In this document: piece after piece, positions 36,065 through 44,552 of the stretch
How the letters are laid out: every line of letters begins with the position of its first letter
Numbering within the stretch: the stretch's first letter is position 1
DNA from: Superficieibacter sp. 1612_C1
Lineage (GTDB): Bacteria > Pseudomonadota > Gammaproteobacteria > Enterobacterales > Enterobacteriaceae
Assembly: GCF_015234305.1 (NCBI RefSeq)
Contig: NZ_JADGMI010000005.1
Span: 310,001 to 374,000, forward strand
Length of the DNA: 64,000 nt
Reading direction: 5' to 3'
Position numbers and translations under genes: made by a program
The notes under the pieces: model-generated
The model's input: the letters and a program-made list of their open reading frames with translations, nothing else
Databases searched by the model: none
Told to the model about the DNA's origin: nothing

Positions 36065-36571
36065 TTAAAAGCCATCCTGTTGGGGAATGTCTTCATCCTG
36101 CAGGGCGTGGCTGATGTCGTTAACCACCGTGTCCGGATCAAGCGTAATTGTCGCCAGATGCTTTCCGGTATCGGGACTCCCCCGGTACACATCGAGCGCG
36201 GCAAAGGGTTTACCTTCATCATTGCTCCCGGCTGACACCTGGTAGGTGGTATCGCCGTTGCGGACGCTAAACTCCTGCAGGCTGATAACCTGGTTGCTCT
36301 GGTACGCGTAGCGTGTTGCCTGAGCCGGAACGGTAATATCCATCTCCTTATGTTCCGCACCGGTCTTACCAAACGAATACGATACCGATGGGGTGACGAT
36401 GCAGATTTCGACCTCCTTTTTGTGGTTCAGGGTCTGTGCATAAAAGACGGGCTTTGCGCAGCGATGATAATGCGCGTCGCGCAGGGTATCGGATGTGTCT
36501 GCGTGCGCCGCAGGCAATAATGCCAGCGTCATTCCGACGCATAACAACAGCAGGGCTGTGGGGTGTTTCAT
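36065..36571 (-). CDS. Exported protein of unknown function
   Basis: A 168-residue protein with a signal peptide (residues 1-24, LLLLCVGMTLALLPAAHA then DTSD). Two cysteines, RCAKPVF and VEICIVTP, can form a disulfide in the periplasm. Its start overlaps the WYL regulator stop by four bases, so it is the first target gene in that unit. By position it parallels YfjT of CP4-57, but I cannot confirm homology. Confidence 0.68.
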   Translation of the reverse strand: MKHPTALLLLCVGMTLALLPAAHADTSDTLRDAHYHRCAKPVFYAQTLNHKKEVEICIVTPSVSYSFGKTGAEHKEMDITVPAQATRYAYQSNQVISLQEFSVRNGDTTYQVSAGSNDEGKPFAALDVYRGSPDTGKHLATITLDPDTVVNDISHALQDEDIPQQDGF

Positions 36572-37293
36572 AGCCGGGCTCCTTTTAGTCCGGAGGTGGC
36601 TTCCGGGAACACTCCCCGGAAGGAATGAATAACGTTACTGATGAAGCGAAAGTGAGGCAGCGCTGAGATAAACTCCTCGCTGGCCGTCAGGGCATCAAGC
36701 TCAGGCTTGTTGCGAAATGAGGTTTCCAGGACCGTAACGGCATTGATTTCTTCCATCCTGAAAACCTGGAGGGTTCTGGCGCGGGTGGTGACCAGAAACC
36801 AGTTTTTGCTCTGGAAGATAAGACGGTGTGGTGCCACGGTTTCATGAGTGCGTCCGTTAACCTGCAGCGTGACGGTGTGGTGATCGCGAATGGCTTCCGC
36901 CAGCAGTAAAAATGACGCTGACTGTGTGACTGCCGACGGTAAGCCGCCATGCCCGATAAGACAGGGCGATATCCCCGACGTGCTGGTGAGCAGCCGGATG
37001 AGCTTTCTGTTCTGAATGGGGATAATCCCAGAAATCCCCGTATTGTGGATAAAGGTGGATGTATCCGGCGAATGGGGCCGGAGAGGGCGCCGGGCAAGGC
37101 GGTAGGCCCCGCCGGAATACTCAATACCCAGGTGGAGCAGGCGCTGCTGGAAATCCCGTTGCAGCGTGCGTTCTGAGACAGCAAATTCATCAGCCAGTGA
37201 TTTCAGTACCAGGGCATGGCCTGTCAGTAGCCGACTGATGATGACAGACAGCCTGACGGCCAGGCGGTCATAACGATCGTGTTGTCCTTTCAT
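36568..37293 (-). CDS. WYL-domain transcriptional regulator (YfjR/YafY-like)
   Basis: The 241-residue protein has an N-terminal winged helix (SLADEFAVSERTLQRDFQQRL, about 33-53) and a C-terminal WYL domain (ETVAPHRLIFQSKNWFLVTTRARTLQVFRMEEI, about 149-181) that senses nucleic acid or nucleotide ligands. It is of the YfjR type from CP4-57 and heads the operon of exported proteins. WYL regulators often control phage defence, which makes the downstream unknowns worth attention. Confidence 0.85.
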   Translation of the reverse strand: MKGQHDRYDRLAVRLSVIISRLLTGHALVLKSLADEFAVSERTLQRDFQQRLLHLGIEYSGGAYRLARRPLRPHSPDTSTFIHNTGISGIIPIQNRKLIRLLTSTSGISPCLIGHGGLPSAVTQSASFLLLAEAIRDHHTVTLQVNGRTHETVAPHRLIFQSKNWFLVTTRARTLQVFRMEEINAVTVLETSFRNKPELDALTASEEFISALPHFRFISNVIHSFRGVFPEATSGLKGARL

Positions 37294-37332
37294 TCTGAAA
37301 TCAGCCTCCGGCTCTCCGTATGCTCCTGTTGA

Positions 37333-37391
37333 TGGTGGATAATTATGCCGTACCGGTTCGCCACGTTATGTCGTCGCTTTATGGTGGATAA
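37333..37391. promoter_or_regulatory. Direct repeats upstream of the WYL regulator
   Basis: TGGTGGATAA occurs at 37333-37342 and again at 37382-37391, each followed within a few bases by TTATG or TAATAATTATG. They lie 40-100 bp before the regulator start and are candidate binding sites. The rest of 37294-37595 shows only a terminator. Confidence 0.45.
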
Positions 37392-37547
37392 CGTAATAAT
37401 TATGACAACAACCCTCTTTCGTTAAGTGGCTGTAAGAAAAGGAATATGGGGAAGTTCGGGCAAGGAATGTGATGGTCTGACGACACATCCTGTCGTTTAA
37501 GCCGGGTGGCCGGAGGGATAAAACAGGGGCGGCTCTGGCTCAGAAAA

Positions 37548-37569
37548 CACCGGGCTACAGGGCCCGGTG
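37548..37569 (-). terminator. Terminator of the zinc-ribbon/glycine-zipper gene
   Basis: On the - strand CACCGGGC and GCCCGGTG form an 8-bp stem with a six-base loop, followed by TTTTCTG. It is 27 bp past the stop codon. Confidence 0.7.
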
Positions 37570-37595
37570 GCACTTATGGCTGATACCACTGAACC

Positions 37596-37892
37596 TCACG
37601 GCACACTGAAGGTATGTTCACACTGCGTGCAGCCATATTCATCAAATACCGTCCCGTCCAGCTTTGCACCGGCAACCGCTCCCGCTACTGCGCCAGCGCA
37701 GGCCCCCGACAGAAAACCGATTAGTCCTCCCGCCAGTGTGCCGACCACCGGGACCGCTGAACCAATCAACGCACCGGCCGTCGCCCCTTCAAGACCGGCA
37801 AGCCCCCCGGCAATTGCCCCGGTCACCCCTCCTGTTTTTTTACCCATATGGCGCATCTGGATGTTTTGCGAACCGCAATTCGGACACTGCAT
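37596..37892 (-). CDS. Split zinc-ribbon protein with glycine zipper
   Basis: A 98-residue protein. The N-terminal CPNCGSQ and C-terminal CTQCEHTF together make one four-cysteine zinc ribbon. Between them is a glycine-zipper hairpin of repeated GxxxG (GGVTGAIAGGLAGLEGATAGALIG and further GAVAGAVAGAK), likely to insert in or lie on the membrane. A truncated relative sits at the other end of the island (59.7-59.9 kb). Function unknown. Confidence 0.75.
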   Translation of the reverse strand: MQCPNCGSQNIQMRHMGKKTGGVTGAIAGGLAGLEGATAGALIGSAVPVVGTLAGGLIGFLSGACAGAVAGAVAGAKLDGTVFDEYGCTQCEHTFSVP

Positions 37893-38130
37893 TTCTTTTC
37901 TCCCTTGTTACTGGCAATAAAGCCGCCTGAATAAACAGGTGGGCCGTGTATAAAAACGGCCCTGATACCGGAACAGGGAATGTGGCGATGGCAGCGCCGG
38001 AACGGGGGAAACATGCACGCGGGTATTTTGCAGGGCAGTTCACCGGGGAGACGGAACAAGGGGAGCGGCAGGGCATCAGAACCCCGTTTTTTCTTATCAG
38101 GCACATTAACCTCCGTGAGTGAAATAACGA

Positions 38131-38154
38131 AACGGCAGCATTTCTGCTGCCGTT
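38131..38154. terminator. Hairpin terminator
   Basis: AACGGCAGCA and TGCTGCCGTT form a 10-bp perfect stem with a TTTC loop, 91 bp past the end of the gene at 38245-39213. The rest of 37893-38244 holds only a 7-bp hairpin (37941-37962) and the ribosome-binding site of the zinc-ribbon gene. Confidence 0.65.
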
Positions 38155-38244
38155 CTCACACAGGTAATATAGGTCTGAAATTTTTTGAATGCAGTTATCG
38201 GTCTGCATTATCGTCGCCAATTGTTTTGTTTCCGCGCGATGCTC

Positions 38245-39213
38245 TCACTCACCACCACAAGTTTTACGGTAATGGTCATTAATCAACGTTTCCAGCATAT
38301 CGCTGATACGAACCCCGCTGCGTTCAGCCATAAAGTCCAGTCGTGTTTTGGTTTCGTTCTTCAGGTACGTATTGAGTGCTTTTTTATCGGTGCGGGACTG
38401 ACGCAATTTTTGCTGGTTCCAGGCTTTATTCAGATTCAGCAGGAATAAACGCTTTGTATCTGGAGCATCATCCCATAAATCGATCGCGGCACGCAGGGCT
38501 AAATTGCGCTCAGAATGACTCAGGGGGGTAAACCAGGTACTCAATCCCAGAGAGGAAAGCATAAATGAAAGCCCGCCGGTGGGCACATTTCTTTCTTCCT
38601 GTAGTGATTTAAGGCTATTCCATGCCCACAGTACCGCCTCTTCTTCATCAGGTAACCATTTCAGCGGGACGGGTTTGCTGTAAATATTTTTCCACTGATC
38701 TTTGAGCCTGTCCATTACCTGGCTCTTGAGGTGATTAACCGGTGGGGCAGGAATAATAATCCAGTCAAAGAAATTGAAGAGCAGCTGTATTCTTTCCCGG
38801 TGACTTGTCGGGGATTTATTGAGCTGAAGGAACTGATACCAGTTCTGATCGTAACGTGCATCTCTTGATGAAGAAATCCCAAGCGTCAGATCGCCCACGG
38901 TATAAAGATAACCCCATAACCAGAAAGCGGCCCGTTCATCGCGTTCAAGCCAGTCAAAACGGTCAGCCGGTAAGATATTCTCGTCACAGGCGGTATTTAT
39001 TTCTGCCAGAAGCCTGTCCTGCTGTTCTTTATCAGGATAGTGCTGATTGATGAGTTGATTGGCGACCTGATGGCAGCTGTCTGCATCCTGACGGTTTACG
39101 CCATTTGTTCTGATGTTTTTATTAATACCCAGCCAGTCAAGACAGAAATTACAGATTCGGCTGTCGCGGGTCTTTATCGGTGTTTTCCTGCCATCATTAT
39201 AATGTATTGCCAT
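38245..39213 (-). CDS. Uncharacterised 322-residue protein with RHH-like C-terminus
   Basis: The family is unknown to me. The body is helical and Trp-rich, with two similar helical stretches (ERAAFWLWGYLYTVGDL around residue 90 and EEAVLWAWNSLKSLQEE around 195) that look like an internal repeat. The last 45 residues (KALNTYLKNETKTRLDFMAERSGVRISDMLETLINDHY) read like a ribbon-helix-helix DNA-binding domain. GTAG repeats upstream of the start would suit autoregulation by such a domain. Confidence 0.6.
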   Translation of the reverse strand: MAIHYNDGRKTPIKTRDSRICNFCLDWLGINKNIRTNGVNRQDADSCHQVANQLINQHYPDKEQQDRLLAEINTACDENILPADRFDWLERDERAAFWLWGYLYTVGDLTLGISSSRDARYDQNWYQFLQLNKSPTSHRERIQLLFNFFDWIIIPAPPVNHLKSQVMDRLKDQWKNIYSKPVPLKWLPDEEEAVLWAWNSLKSLQEERNVPTGGLSFMLSSLGLSTWFTPLSHSERNLALRAAIDLWDDAPDTKRLFLLNLNKAWNQQKLRQSRTDKKALNTYLKNETKTRLDFMAERSGVRISDMLETLINDHYRKTCGGE

Positions 39214-39234
39214 TATCAGTACCTCATAAACTAA

Positions 39235-39281
39235 ACTACACAGTAGTTGTTGATGTAGTGATTATCGTAGCAACACAGTAG
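39235..39281. promoter_or_regulatory. GTAG repeat cluster upstream of the 322-residue protein gene
   Basis: ACTAC-ACA-GTAGT (39235-39247) is a palindrome. Further GTAG(T) copies begin at 39255, 39267 and 39277, spaced 12, 12 and 10 bp, about one helical turn apart. Repeated short half sites at such spacing are typical of ribbon-helix-helix operators. Confidence 0.55.
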
Positions 39282-40850
39282 CATGGTGATGGTTTTATCG
39301 TCACTGAAAAGTACATCTGGTAGTCATCGTGAAGTGATATGCTGGTTTGATGTGGGTTGGTTAAGGGTTTTACTACGGTATTATCATCGTTGTTTTTAAT
39401 GTTTTCACTCTTTCCTGTCTCTGTTTTTCTGCATTTTTCATTCTTACATGGCTCTCTTCAAGCTCATCTTATCCTCCTGTTCGTCTTCCTGCACGCTATC
39501 GTCTTCACCTCCATCAGTGATGTCTGTTTTTACTCAGGACGTATTGACGGCATCACACAGGGTTCACCCTTCGTATTTATAATTTGTTGCTCAGTAGCAG
39601 GAGTAAGGGCTTCTTTGGAGCAGGGTATTAACAGGTTGAGGTCATGTGATGTCTCGGTTTTTTATTCTTCTTGCTGAAGAGATAATTCCAGAGTGAATGT
39701 ACATCGCTTTTATCTCGTGTGGCCACCGCCTGGTGCCGCTGGCTCTGGTATTACTGTCAGGTATGGTGTGTTGGATTGGTATTAATATATTAAAGAAGAG
39801 ATTATTATCTTAGTGGGTTATTATCTTAAGGATTAACTTCAAAGGTTACTTAAGGGTAAGAGGTAAGTAATGCTGTTCAGTCGATATACTGCCTGAGAGA
39901 AGATGTCACTACCCGGTAACGATTACCTATGTTGAAAGATGCTGAATCAGTGAACAGTTTTAACCGTGGGAGTAAATTGTGATGACTGTAACTGAGTCGG
40001 GAAGTTATCATTGCGGGAAGTCATATATCCTTGTGAAGGAAATGCCATTGTCAGAGTGTTAGACGGCATTGAGAGGGTGACGGTTATTCGGGCTGGATTA
40101 TTACAAAAGCTAAAGGTGTAAAGATTATAAATTCGAGAATAACGACGTGATAACAGACTGCCGTTTATTCGATATCTGTGGTAGTGAGGGATTGTCAGAG
40201 CATTAATGCGTTAACAGGCAATCATCAGACTGAGAGATATTGTCACTGGTGCATAAGTCTTCATTAAGCAGGGTATGGCTGTTATCAGATTAGCCCGTGT
40301 ATGTACTGGCAGTTAACCCGCACTCAGTATCTGGTGAGCGTTATTAGCGCTATTCACCAGGCATAACGTTCTTTTACCATCGCTGGCTTTGACAGGTAAT
40401 AGCGTCACCAGTTATTACGATACGCTCTGTGCTTATCCATGGGGTGCGTATCCGGGCATGGTTTACGTCAGTGAACTATCCTGCAGGGACGGTAACCTTT
40501 ATCGGGAGTAATAGCCAAAGCAGATATTTCTGGCGGGATAACGACATTAAGCAGAATACCTGTTGTGCATTATTGCAAATGACTGGCGGGTGTTTATACC
40601 AGGAATAAGTAACGCACTGAATGTGCGTTATTGACTTAACGAGTGAACGTTATACTTCTGTCTGTCTCACAGGCTTCCTGTGCATCCGTATTAGCGTATT
40701 AAATACATCAGGGAGGTGAATCTGTGTCTGAATGACCTGCGCTGCGCCTGATGCGTTACAGTGTGTTTAAACTGATGCTGGTTGCTGCATCGTTTGGTAT
40801 TGTCCGGGTAATGTCTTAAGAACGGAATCAGCGTAAGGTAAAACAATCCA
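39282..40850. other. 1.6-kb region without convincing genes
   Basis: No reading frame here has a ribosome-binding site together with protein-like composition. The only long one (39357-39677, + strand) is rich in Phe, Leu and Ser with no initiation signal. Short motifs recur loosely: GCGGGAAGT at two places near 40010, ATAACGAC at about 40139 and 40542, and GGTGA...TCACC inverted arms at 40335-40360. It could hold a regulatory RNA, an origin-like region or a decayed gene. Confidence 0.5.
40610..40630. terminator. Hairpin in the gene-poor region
   Basis: TAACGCAC and GTGCGTTA form an 8-bp perfect stem around TGAAT. No T tract follows, so it could be a structural or operator element rather than a terminator. 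Confidence 0.4.
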
Positions 40851-41237
40851 GTGAAAGCAAACGTCAGGTACGAGTTTCATCATTTCGGTATCCCGGTGCA
40901 GGACGGGGATAGCGCCGGTAAGTTCAGTGCCAGTGCCGGTCTGTATACCACGGATAATCCCGGTAAGTTTCGGGTGCAGTGGCATCGTTTTACCGATGAC
41001 TCTCCACTCCATCCCTTGCTGAAAACGGTTCGGCATGTGGCGTTTAAGGTCAGCAGCGTGGCTGAGGCAATAGCAGGTGAGACGGTTATTCTGGGGCCTT
41101 ATGAACCCATAGACGATTACCGGGTGGCCGTAATTGACGACAGTGGCGTGCCGGTTGAGCTGATTGAAACCACGCTCAGCGATGAGGAACTGTGGGCGCG
41201 TGCAGCATCCGGTCAGGGGAGTCTGTATTGCAAGTGA
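40851..41237 (+). CDS. VOC (glyoxalase-fold) family protein
   Basis: The 128-residue protein starts at GTG. The beginning YEFHHFGIPVQ and later TVRHVAFKVSSVAEAI and VPVELIETT follow the vicinal-oxygen-chelate fold, with His at the first metal position, His in RHVAF and Glu in VELIE. This fold serves lyases, dioxygenases and drug-binding resistance proteins; the substrate cannot be read from the sequence. The ribosome-binding site (AAGG) is rather far upstream. It is convergent with the next gene. Confidence 0.7.
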   Translation: MKANVRYEFHHFGIPVQDGDSAGKFSASAGLYTTDNPGKFRVQWHRFTDDSPLHPLLKTVRHVAFKVSSVAEAIAGETVILGPYEPIDDYRVAVIDDSGVPVELIETTLSDEELWARAASGQGSLYCK

Positions 41238-41325
41238 GATGCTCAGAGGGCCATCAGCTCCCCCTGTCATCAGGATCAGCCCCCACTGGCCCACGATGAA
41301 AAAGGGGTAATGACGACGGCTCGCT

Positions 41326-42141
41326 TTACCGTACTGCACTGTAACCCTGTTCTTTCAGTCGATGACGGGTACGCTTCACATAAGTTGCGTCAATGAGCTC
41401 ATCCGGTGGAAGATCGCGTGTGATATTAAAAATTGTCGCCAGTGCTGCATCCGAAAGTTTAAACATCCGCGGCAAAGAGTAGTAGTTCCCTGTTTTTTGC
41501 TCGTTAATATTATCAAATAGCTTCCTGAAGAAATCCGTCATTGAAGGCCTGCGGGCGTTGATAATCGCCTCTGTCGCGTCATCTGCAAAGGTAATCTCCA
41601 CCTCTTCCATCCCCAGTGAGCGAACGATACCGGCAATGTCAGGCCAGTATTTGAGATCGAAACGATTAAGTCGCTGCAATTCTGGCTTCAGGTACAACTG
41701 GTAATGACCGTTCCCCTCTCCGGCATCATCGATAAATTCGGTGAGTTTATGCATGCGTTCGCAATGAAAGTGGCCGCTCTTATCTATCAACGCTGAGCGT
41801 CGTTCCAGCATTTCAGCCAGTTGCATGCTCAGGGCGCTGATATCGTCATTCAGGACTACAAGCTCCTGATGATCAGCCCGCAGTGTCGCAAAACGCTCAT
41901 CGGTGCCAAAGCTACCGGCATGAATAATCTGCTCAATCAGTATCCAGAACTGTTGCCTGGAGAGGTTACTGGACGCTATCTACCTGTACACCAATGCCAT
42001 CTCATCATGACGTTCAATCAGCCGATTAAAAACAGGCCAGGTTGAAGGCCAGGATGGCGGAACGGTCTTTTGCCAGTTGTGAATTTTCTCTTCCAGCAGT
42101 GCCAGCGCAATAGCGGCGGCTTCATCAACGTTAATAATCAT
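41326..42141 (-). pseudogene. Uncharacterised island gene with an in-frame TAG
   Basis: From the ATG at 42141 a frame runs for 53 codons (MIINVDEAAAIALALLEEKI start), meets TAG at 41980-41982, and continues in the same frame with no further stop to 41326. The whole would be 271 residues, with a helical C-terminal part (SALIDKSGHFHCERMHKLTE onward). The part after 41826 may still be made from an internal ATG. The native leuX anticodon (CAA) would not read the stop. Family unknown. Confidence 0.75.
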
Positions 42142-42373
42142 CGATATTTCCTCTGGTTTTCATCTTCTGATTGCCATTATTCACGAATGTCCCTTATGTG
42201 TCGGTAACGGGAGGGGCGTTTTTATACAGCTTTCGGGGTACTTCGTTGTTTCTGACGTATTCCCGCGAGACTGTGAGCTGCACCCGTGGAGTCGTTACTG
42301 TACGAACGCCAGAAAGTACTTTTTTACAGCACCGGTAATGGTTATGAACGATAACCCACCGGAGTCCATTTCA

Positions 42374-42943
42374 ATGAGTTACACCTACCACCCTTACTGG
42401 CAGCAACGTATTGCTGATACGTTCAATTGCGCACTTAACGCTTACACCCGTGTACTGGCTCTGCGCGTTGACCTCCGTCTGCCGGATACGCCAGCGGCCA
42501 CTGATGCTGCTGTTATCTCCCGCTTCACCGATGCCCTGAAAGCCCGCATTGCTGCCCTTCAGACACGTCAACGTCGCGAGGGCAAACGCGTCTGGCCGAC
42601 CACGCTGCGTTTTGTCTGGGCGCGTGAGTTTGGTGAAATCAAAGGGAAGAAGCATTACCACGCGGTGCTGTTGCTGAACCGCGATACCTGGTGCGGGCCG
42701 GGGGATTATAAAGACCCGGACACGCTTGCCGGAATGATTAAGCAGGCGTGGTGCAGCGCCCTGCAGGTGGATGCTGAGGCTCACACCGTACTGGCCCGCT
42801 TTCCGAAAAGCCCGGTGTCCTGGCTGGAGCGTGGGAACCATGCACAGCTGCAACAGGCACTGGCGCAGGCCGCTTATCTTGCCAAACGCGAAACCAAAGT
42901 CACCGATGATGGCGAGCGTAACTTCGGTTGCAGCCGAGGCTGA
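42374..42943 (+). CDS. Inovirus Gp2-like protein (YagK/YfjJ family)
   Basis: The 189-residue protein is related to YfjJ/YagK of CP4 prophages and to Gp2 replication proteins of filamentous phages. The conserved part is LRFVWAREFGEIKGKKHYHAVLLLNRD, the HxH motif of HUH-type rolling-circle enzymes; the nucleophilic tyrosine may be in the AAYLAKRET helix. The ATG at 42374 has GGAG upstream and matches the family's MSYTYHPYW start. It precedes alpA in the same direction. Confidence 0.82.
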   Translation: MSYTYHPYWQQRIADTFNCALNAYTRVLALRVDLRLPDTPAATDAAVISRFTDALKARIAALQTRQRREGKRVWPTTLRFVWAREFGEIKGKKHYHAVLLLNRDTWCGPGDYKDPDTLAGMIKQAWCSALQVDAEAHTVLARFPKSPVSWLERGNHAQLQQALAQAAYLAKRETKVTDDGERNFGCSRG

Positions 42944-43033
42944 GCTTGAGTGTCAACAGTCCATTCTGTCGGGCACTGACCGCAGCCCGGTATTTTTTTA
43001 CAGATGAACCTTATCCTCTGAAGGAGAACCGGC

Positions 43034-43120
43034 ATGTCGTTGATTCAACGGCACCGGACGTCTCCCGACAACCATTCTTCAGAGGGAGATAACGAACATG
43101 ACCACACCGAATACGAATAA
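43034..43120 (+). CDS. Possible leader peptide overlapping alpA
   Basis: A 28-codon frame (MSLIQRHRTSPDNHSSEGDN start) has an AAGGAG site 7 bases before its ATG, stronger than a random frame would have. It ends 23 bases inside alpA, so its translation would open or block the alpA start. It is rich in His, Asp and Glu. It could be a regulatory upstream frame or chance. Confidence 0.4.
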   Translation: MSLIQRHRTSPDNHSSEGDNEHDHTEYE

Positions 43121-43340
43121 CGTCAGCACCGCAACCACCACACTGCTTTGCGCAGAAGACCCGCTTATCGACATGACTTTCATTACCACGTTTACCGGGA
43201 TGACCGACAAATGGTTCTACAAACTGATTGGCGACGGGCTGTTTCCGAAACCCATCAAGCTGGGGCGCAGTTCCCGCTGGTATAAAAGTGAAGTGGAATC
43301 CTGGATACGACAGCGCATTGCGGATTCCCGTGGCGTCTGA
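43098..43340 (+). CDS. alpA: AlpA-family excisionase/regulator
   Basis: This 80-residue MerR-like DNA-binding protein of the AlpA family has DMTFITTFTGMTDKWFYKLIGDGLFPKPIKLGRSSRWYKSEVESWIRQRI, the full winged-helix signature. In CP4-57, AlpA activates excision of the element; here it would pair with the integrase at 60-61 kb. A GAGGGAG ribosome-binding site precedes the ATG. Confidence 0.92.
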   Translation: MTTPNTNNVSTATTTLLCAEDPLIDMTFITTFTGMTDKWFYKLIGDGLFPKPIKLGRSSRWYKSEVESWIRQRIADSRGV

Positions 43341-43357
43341 GCAGAGGAGACAGCTGA

Positions 43358-43492
43358 ATGGAAAAGCGACGCCGTACTCAGCCATGGAAAATACCCCCGT
43401 GCTGGACGTGTCCCCGTTGCCGGCGACAGTACTGTGGTGCCAGACCTTGCCCCGTTTGTTTTCGTCCCTCCGGCGCATCTGCGCAACCGTAA
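43358..43492 (+). CDS. Small cysteine-rich peptide
   Basis: A 44-residue frame with a GAGGAG site 7 bases upstream. It contains CWTC, PRCRRQYC and CPVC, seven cysteines in 25 residues with many arginines, a pattern that suits zinc-knuckle nucleic-acid binding. It lies between alpA and two zinc-ribbon genes on the same strand. It is short, so chance is not excluded. Confidence 0.5.
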   Translation: MEKRRRTQPWKIPPCWTCPRCRRQYCGARPCPVCFRPSGASAQP

Positions 43493-43630
43493 CCTTTCTG
43501 TAGCCCTGGACCGGTCATCGCCGGTACCGACCTGCTAACGCATAACTAAACCGCCATTCACATCCTGCCATGCTGCCCGTACCGGGACGGCTGATGCCTG
43601 CGTGTCGTCTGGCGGTAAGGCGCAAAAATT

Positions 43631-44062
43631 ATGAATACGATGTACGCAAAATCCTTTATGGCTCTGGACGGCAACGACCGCCTTACCGGTGCCAGAACTG
43701 CGCAGACCGCGCCGTATGACCGCTATAGCTGCCATCTGTGCGGCAGTGCCCTGCAGTACCATCCTGAATACCAGACTGAACGCCCGTGGTTTGAACATCA
43801 TGCAGCAACGCTTTCGGAGAACGGGCGACAGTACTGCCCGTATGTTAATCCTGAACTGAAAGAAACCCGCATTATCCGGCAACTGCAATCTTATGTACCG
43901 GAAGCCCGTCCGCTGGTTTACCGCGCCGACTGGCACTGTCACGGCTGCAGCAGTGATTACCACGGTGAACGCTACTGTATGACCTGCCGAACGGGGGAGC
44001 GCAGCTATGCGTTCAATGATGCTGATAGCCGGATAACGGAGGTGACGGCATGCGCATGCTGA
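43631..44062 (+). CDS. Putative zinc-ribbon protein, copy 1
   Basis: A 143-residue protein common in CP4-type islands. Cysteine pairs CHLCGSAL (about 35), CHGCSSD (about 104) and CMTC (about 118) and the PWFEHH segment mark a two-zinc-ribbon protein. The next gene encodes a related protein and overlaps this one by 13 bases. Function unknown, probably nucleic-acid or protein binding. Confidence 0.75.
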   Translation: MNTMYAKSFMALDGNDRLTGARTAQTAPYDRYSCHLCGSALQYHPEYQTERPWFEHHAATLSENGRQYCPYVNPELKETRIIRQLQSYVPEARPLVYRADWHCHGCSSDYHGERYCMTCRTGERSYAFNDADSRITEVTACAC

Positions 44063-44469
44063 AGTGTTATCTGGCAAACGACCGCGAGGGCCACTTCGCG
44101 ACAGCCGGGGAGGCCATGAGTGCACCGGGACAGATATGGAGCTGCGCATCCTGTGGATGCCGTCTGATACTGCATGCGGGTATGTATGAAGACCCGTGGT
44201 TTGAGCATGACCAGCAGAGCGTGGCCCGCAATGTGCTGATGGCCTGCGCCCATCTTGACCCGGAAGTGAAAGCTGAAGTCCGGCAGCGAAAGCTGCGCAG
44301 TATCATCAACGGGCTGGAAACGACGGTGATGTCGCTTGCCTGGTACTGCGTGTGGTGCGGTAACCATTACCAGGGCGTGAAGCGTTGCCCCCGGTGCCTG
44401 ACCGGTATCTACAGCATCGAGGAGGTGAACTGGCAGATGAATTACCGCTGTAACACCCTCCCCGGGTAA
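44050..44469 (+). CDS. Putative zinc-ribbon protein, copy 2
   Basis: The 139-residue protein shares the layout of the preceding gene's product: CASCGCRL, PWFEHDQ, CVWCGNHYQGVKRCPRC. The two are diverged tandem paralogues. The ATG at 44050 lies inside the previous gene after GGAGGTG, so translation is coupled. The closing CVWC...CPRC unit is a complete four-cysteine ribbon. Confidence 0.78.
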   Translation: MRMLKCYLANDREGHFATAGEAMSAPGQIWSCASCGCRLILHAGMYEDPWFEHDQQSVARNVLMACAHLDPEVKAEVRQRKLRSIINGLETTVMSLAWYCVWCGNHYQGVKRCPRCLTGIYSIEEVNWQMNYRCNTLPG

Positions 44470-44552
44470 GCCCGGTGCGGGTTTTTCACATCAGACAGAC
44501 CGTCCTGCCCGCCAGCATTCTGCCGGCTTCAGCCAGAAGAGAAAAGAATCCC

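Noticed and set aside
39357-39677. 106-codon frame on the + strand in the gene-poor region
   Set aside because: It has no ribosome-binding site, its composition is almost entirely Phe, Leu, Ser and Val without helix-like periodicity, and no domain is recognisable.
39282-40850. Retron or diversity-generating element
   Set aside because: No reverse transcriptase gene is anywhere in the window.
40767-41339. 190-codon - strand frame opposite the VOC-family gene
   Set aside because: It is a shadow of the VOC gene; the + strand product has a clear fold pattern and this one does not.
43228-43503. 91-codon + strand frame overlapping alpA
   Set aside because: It runs out of frame through alpA and the following cysteine-rich peptide frame and lacks its own initiation site.
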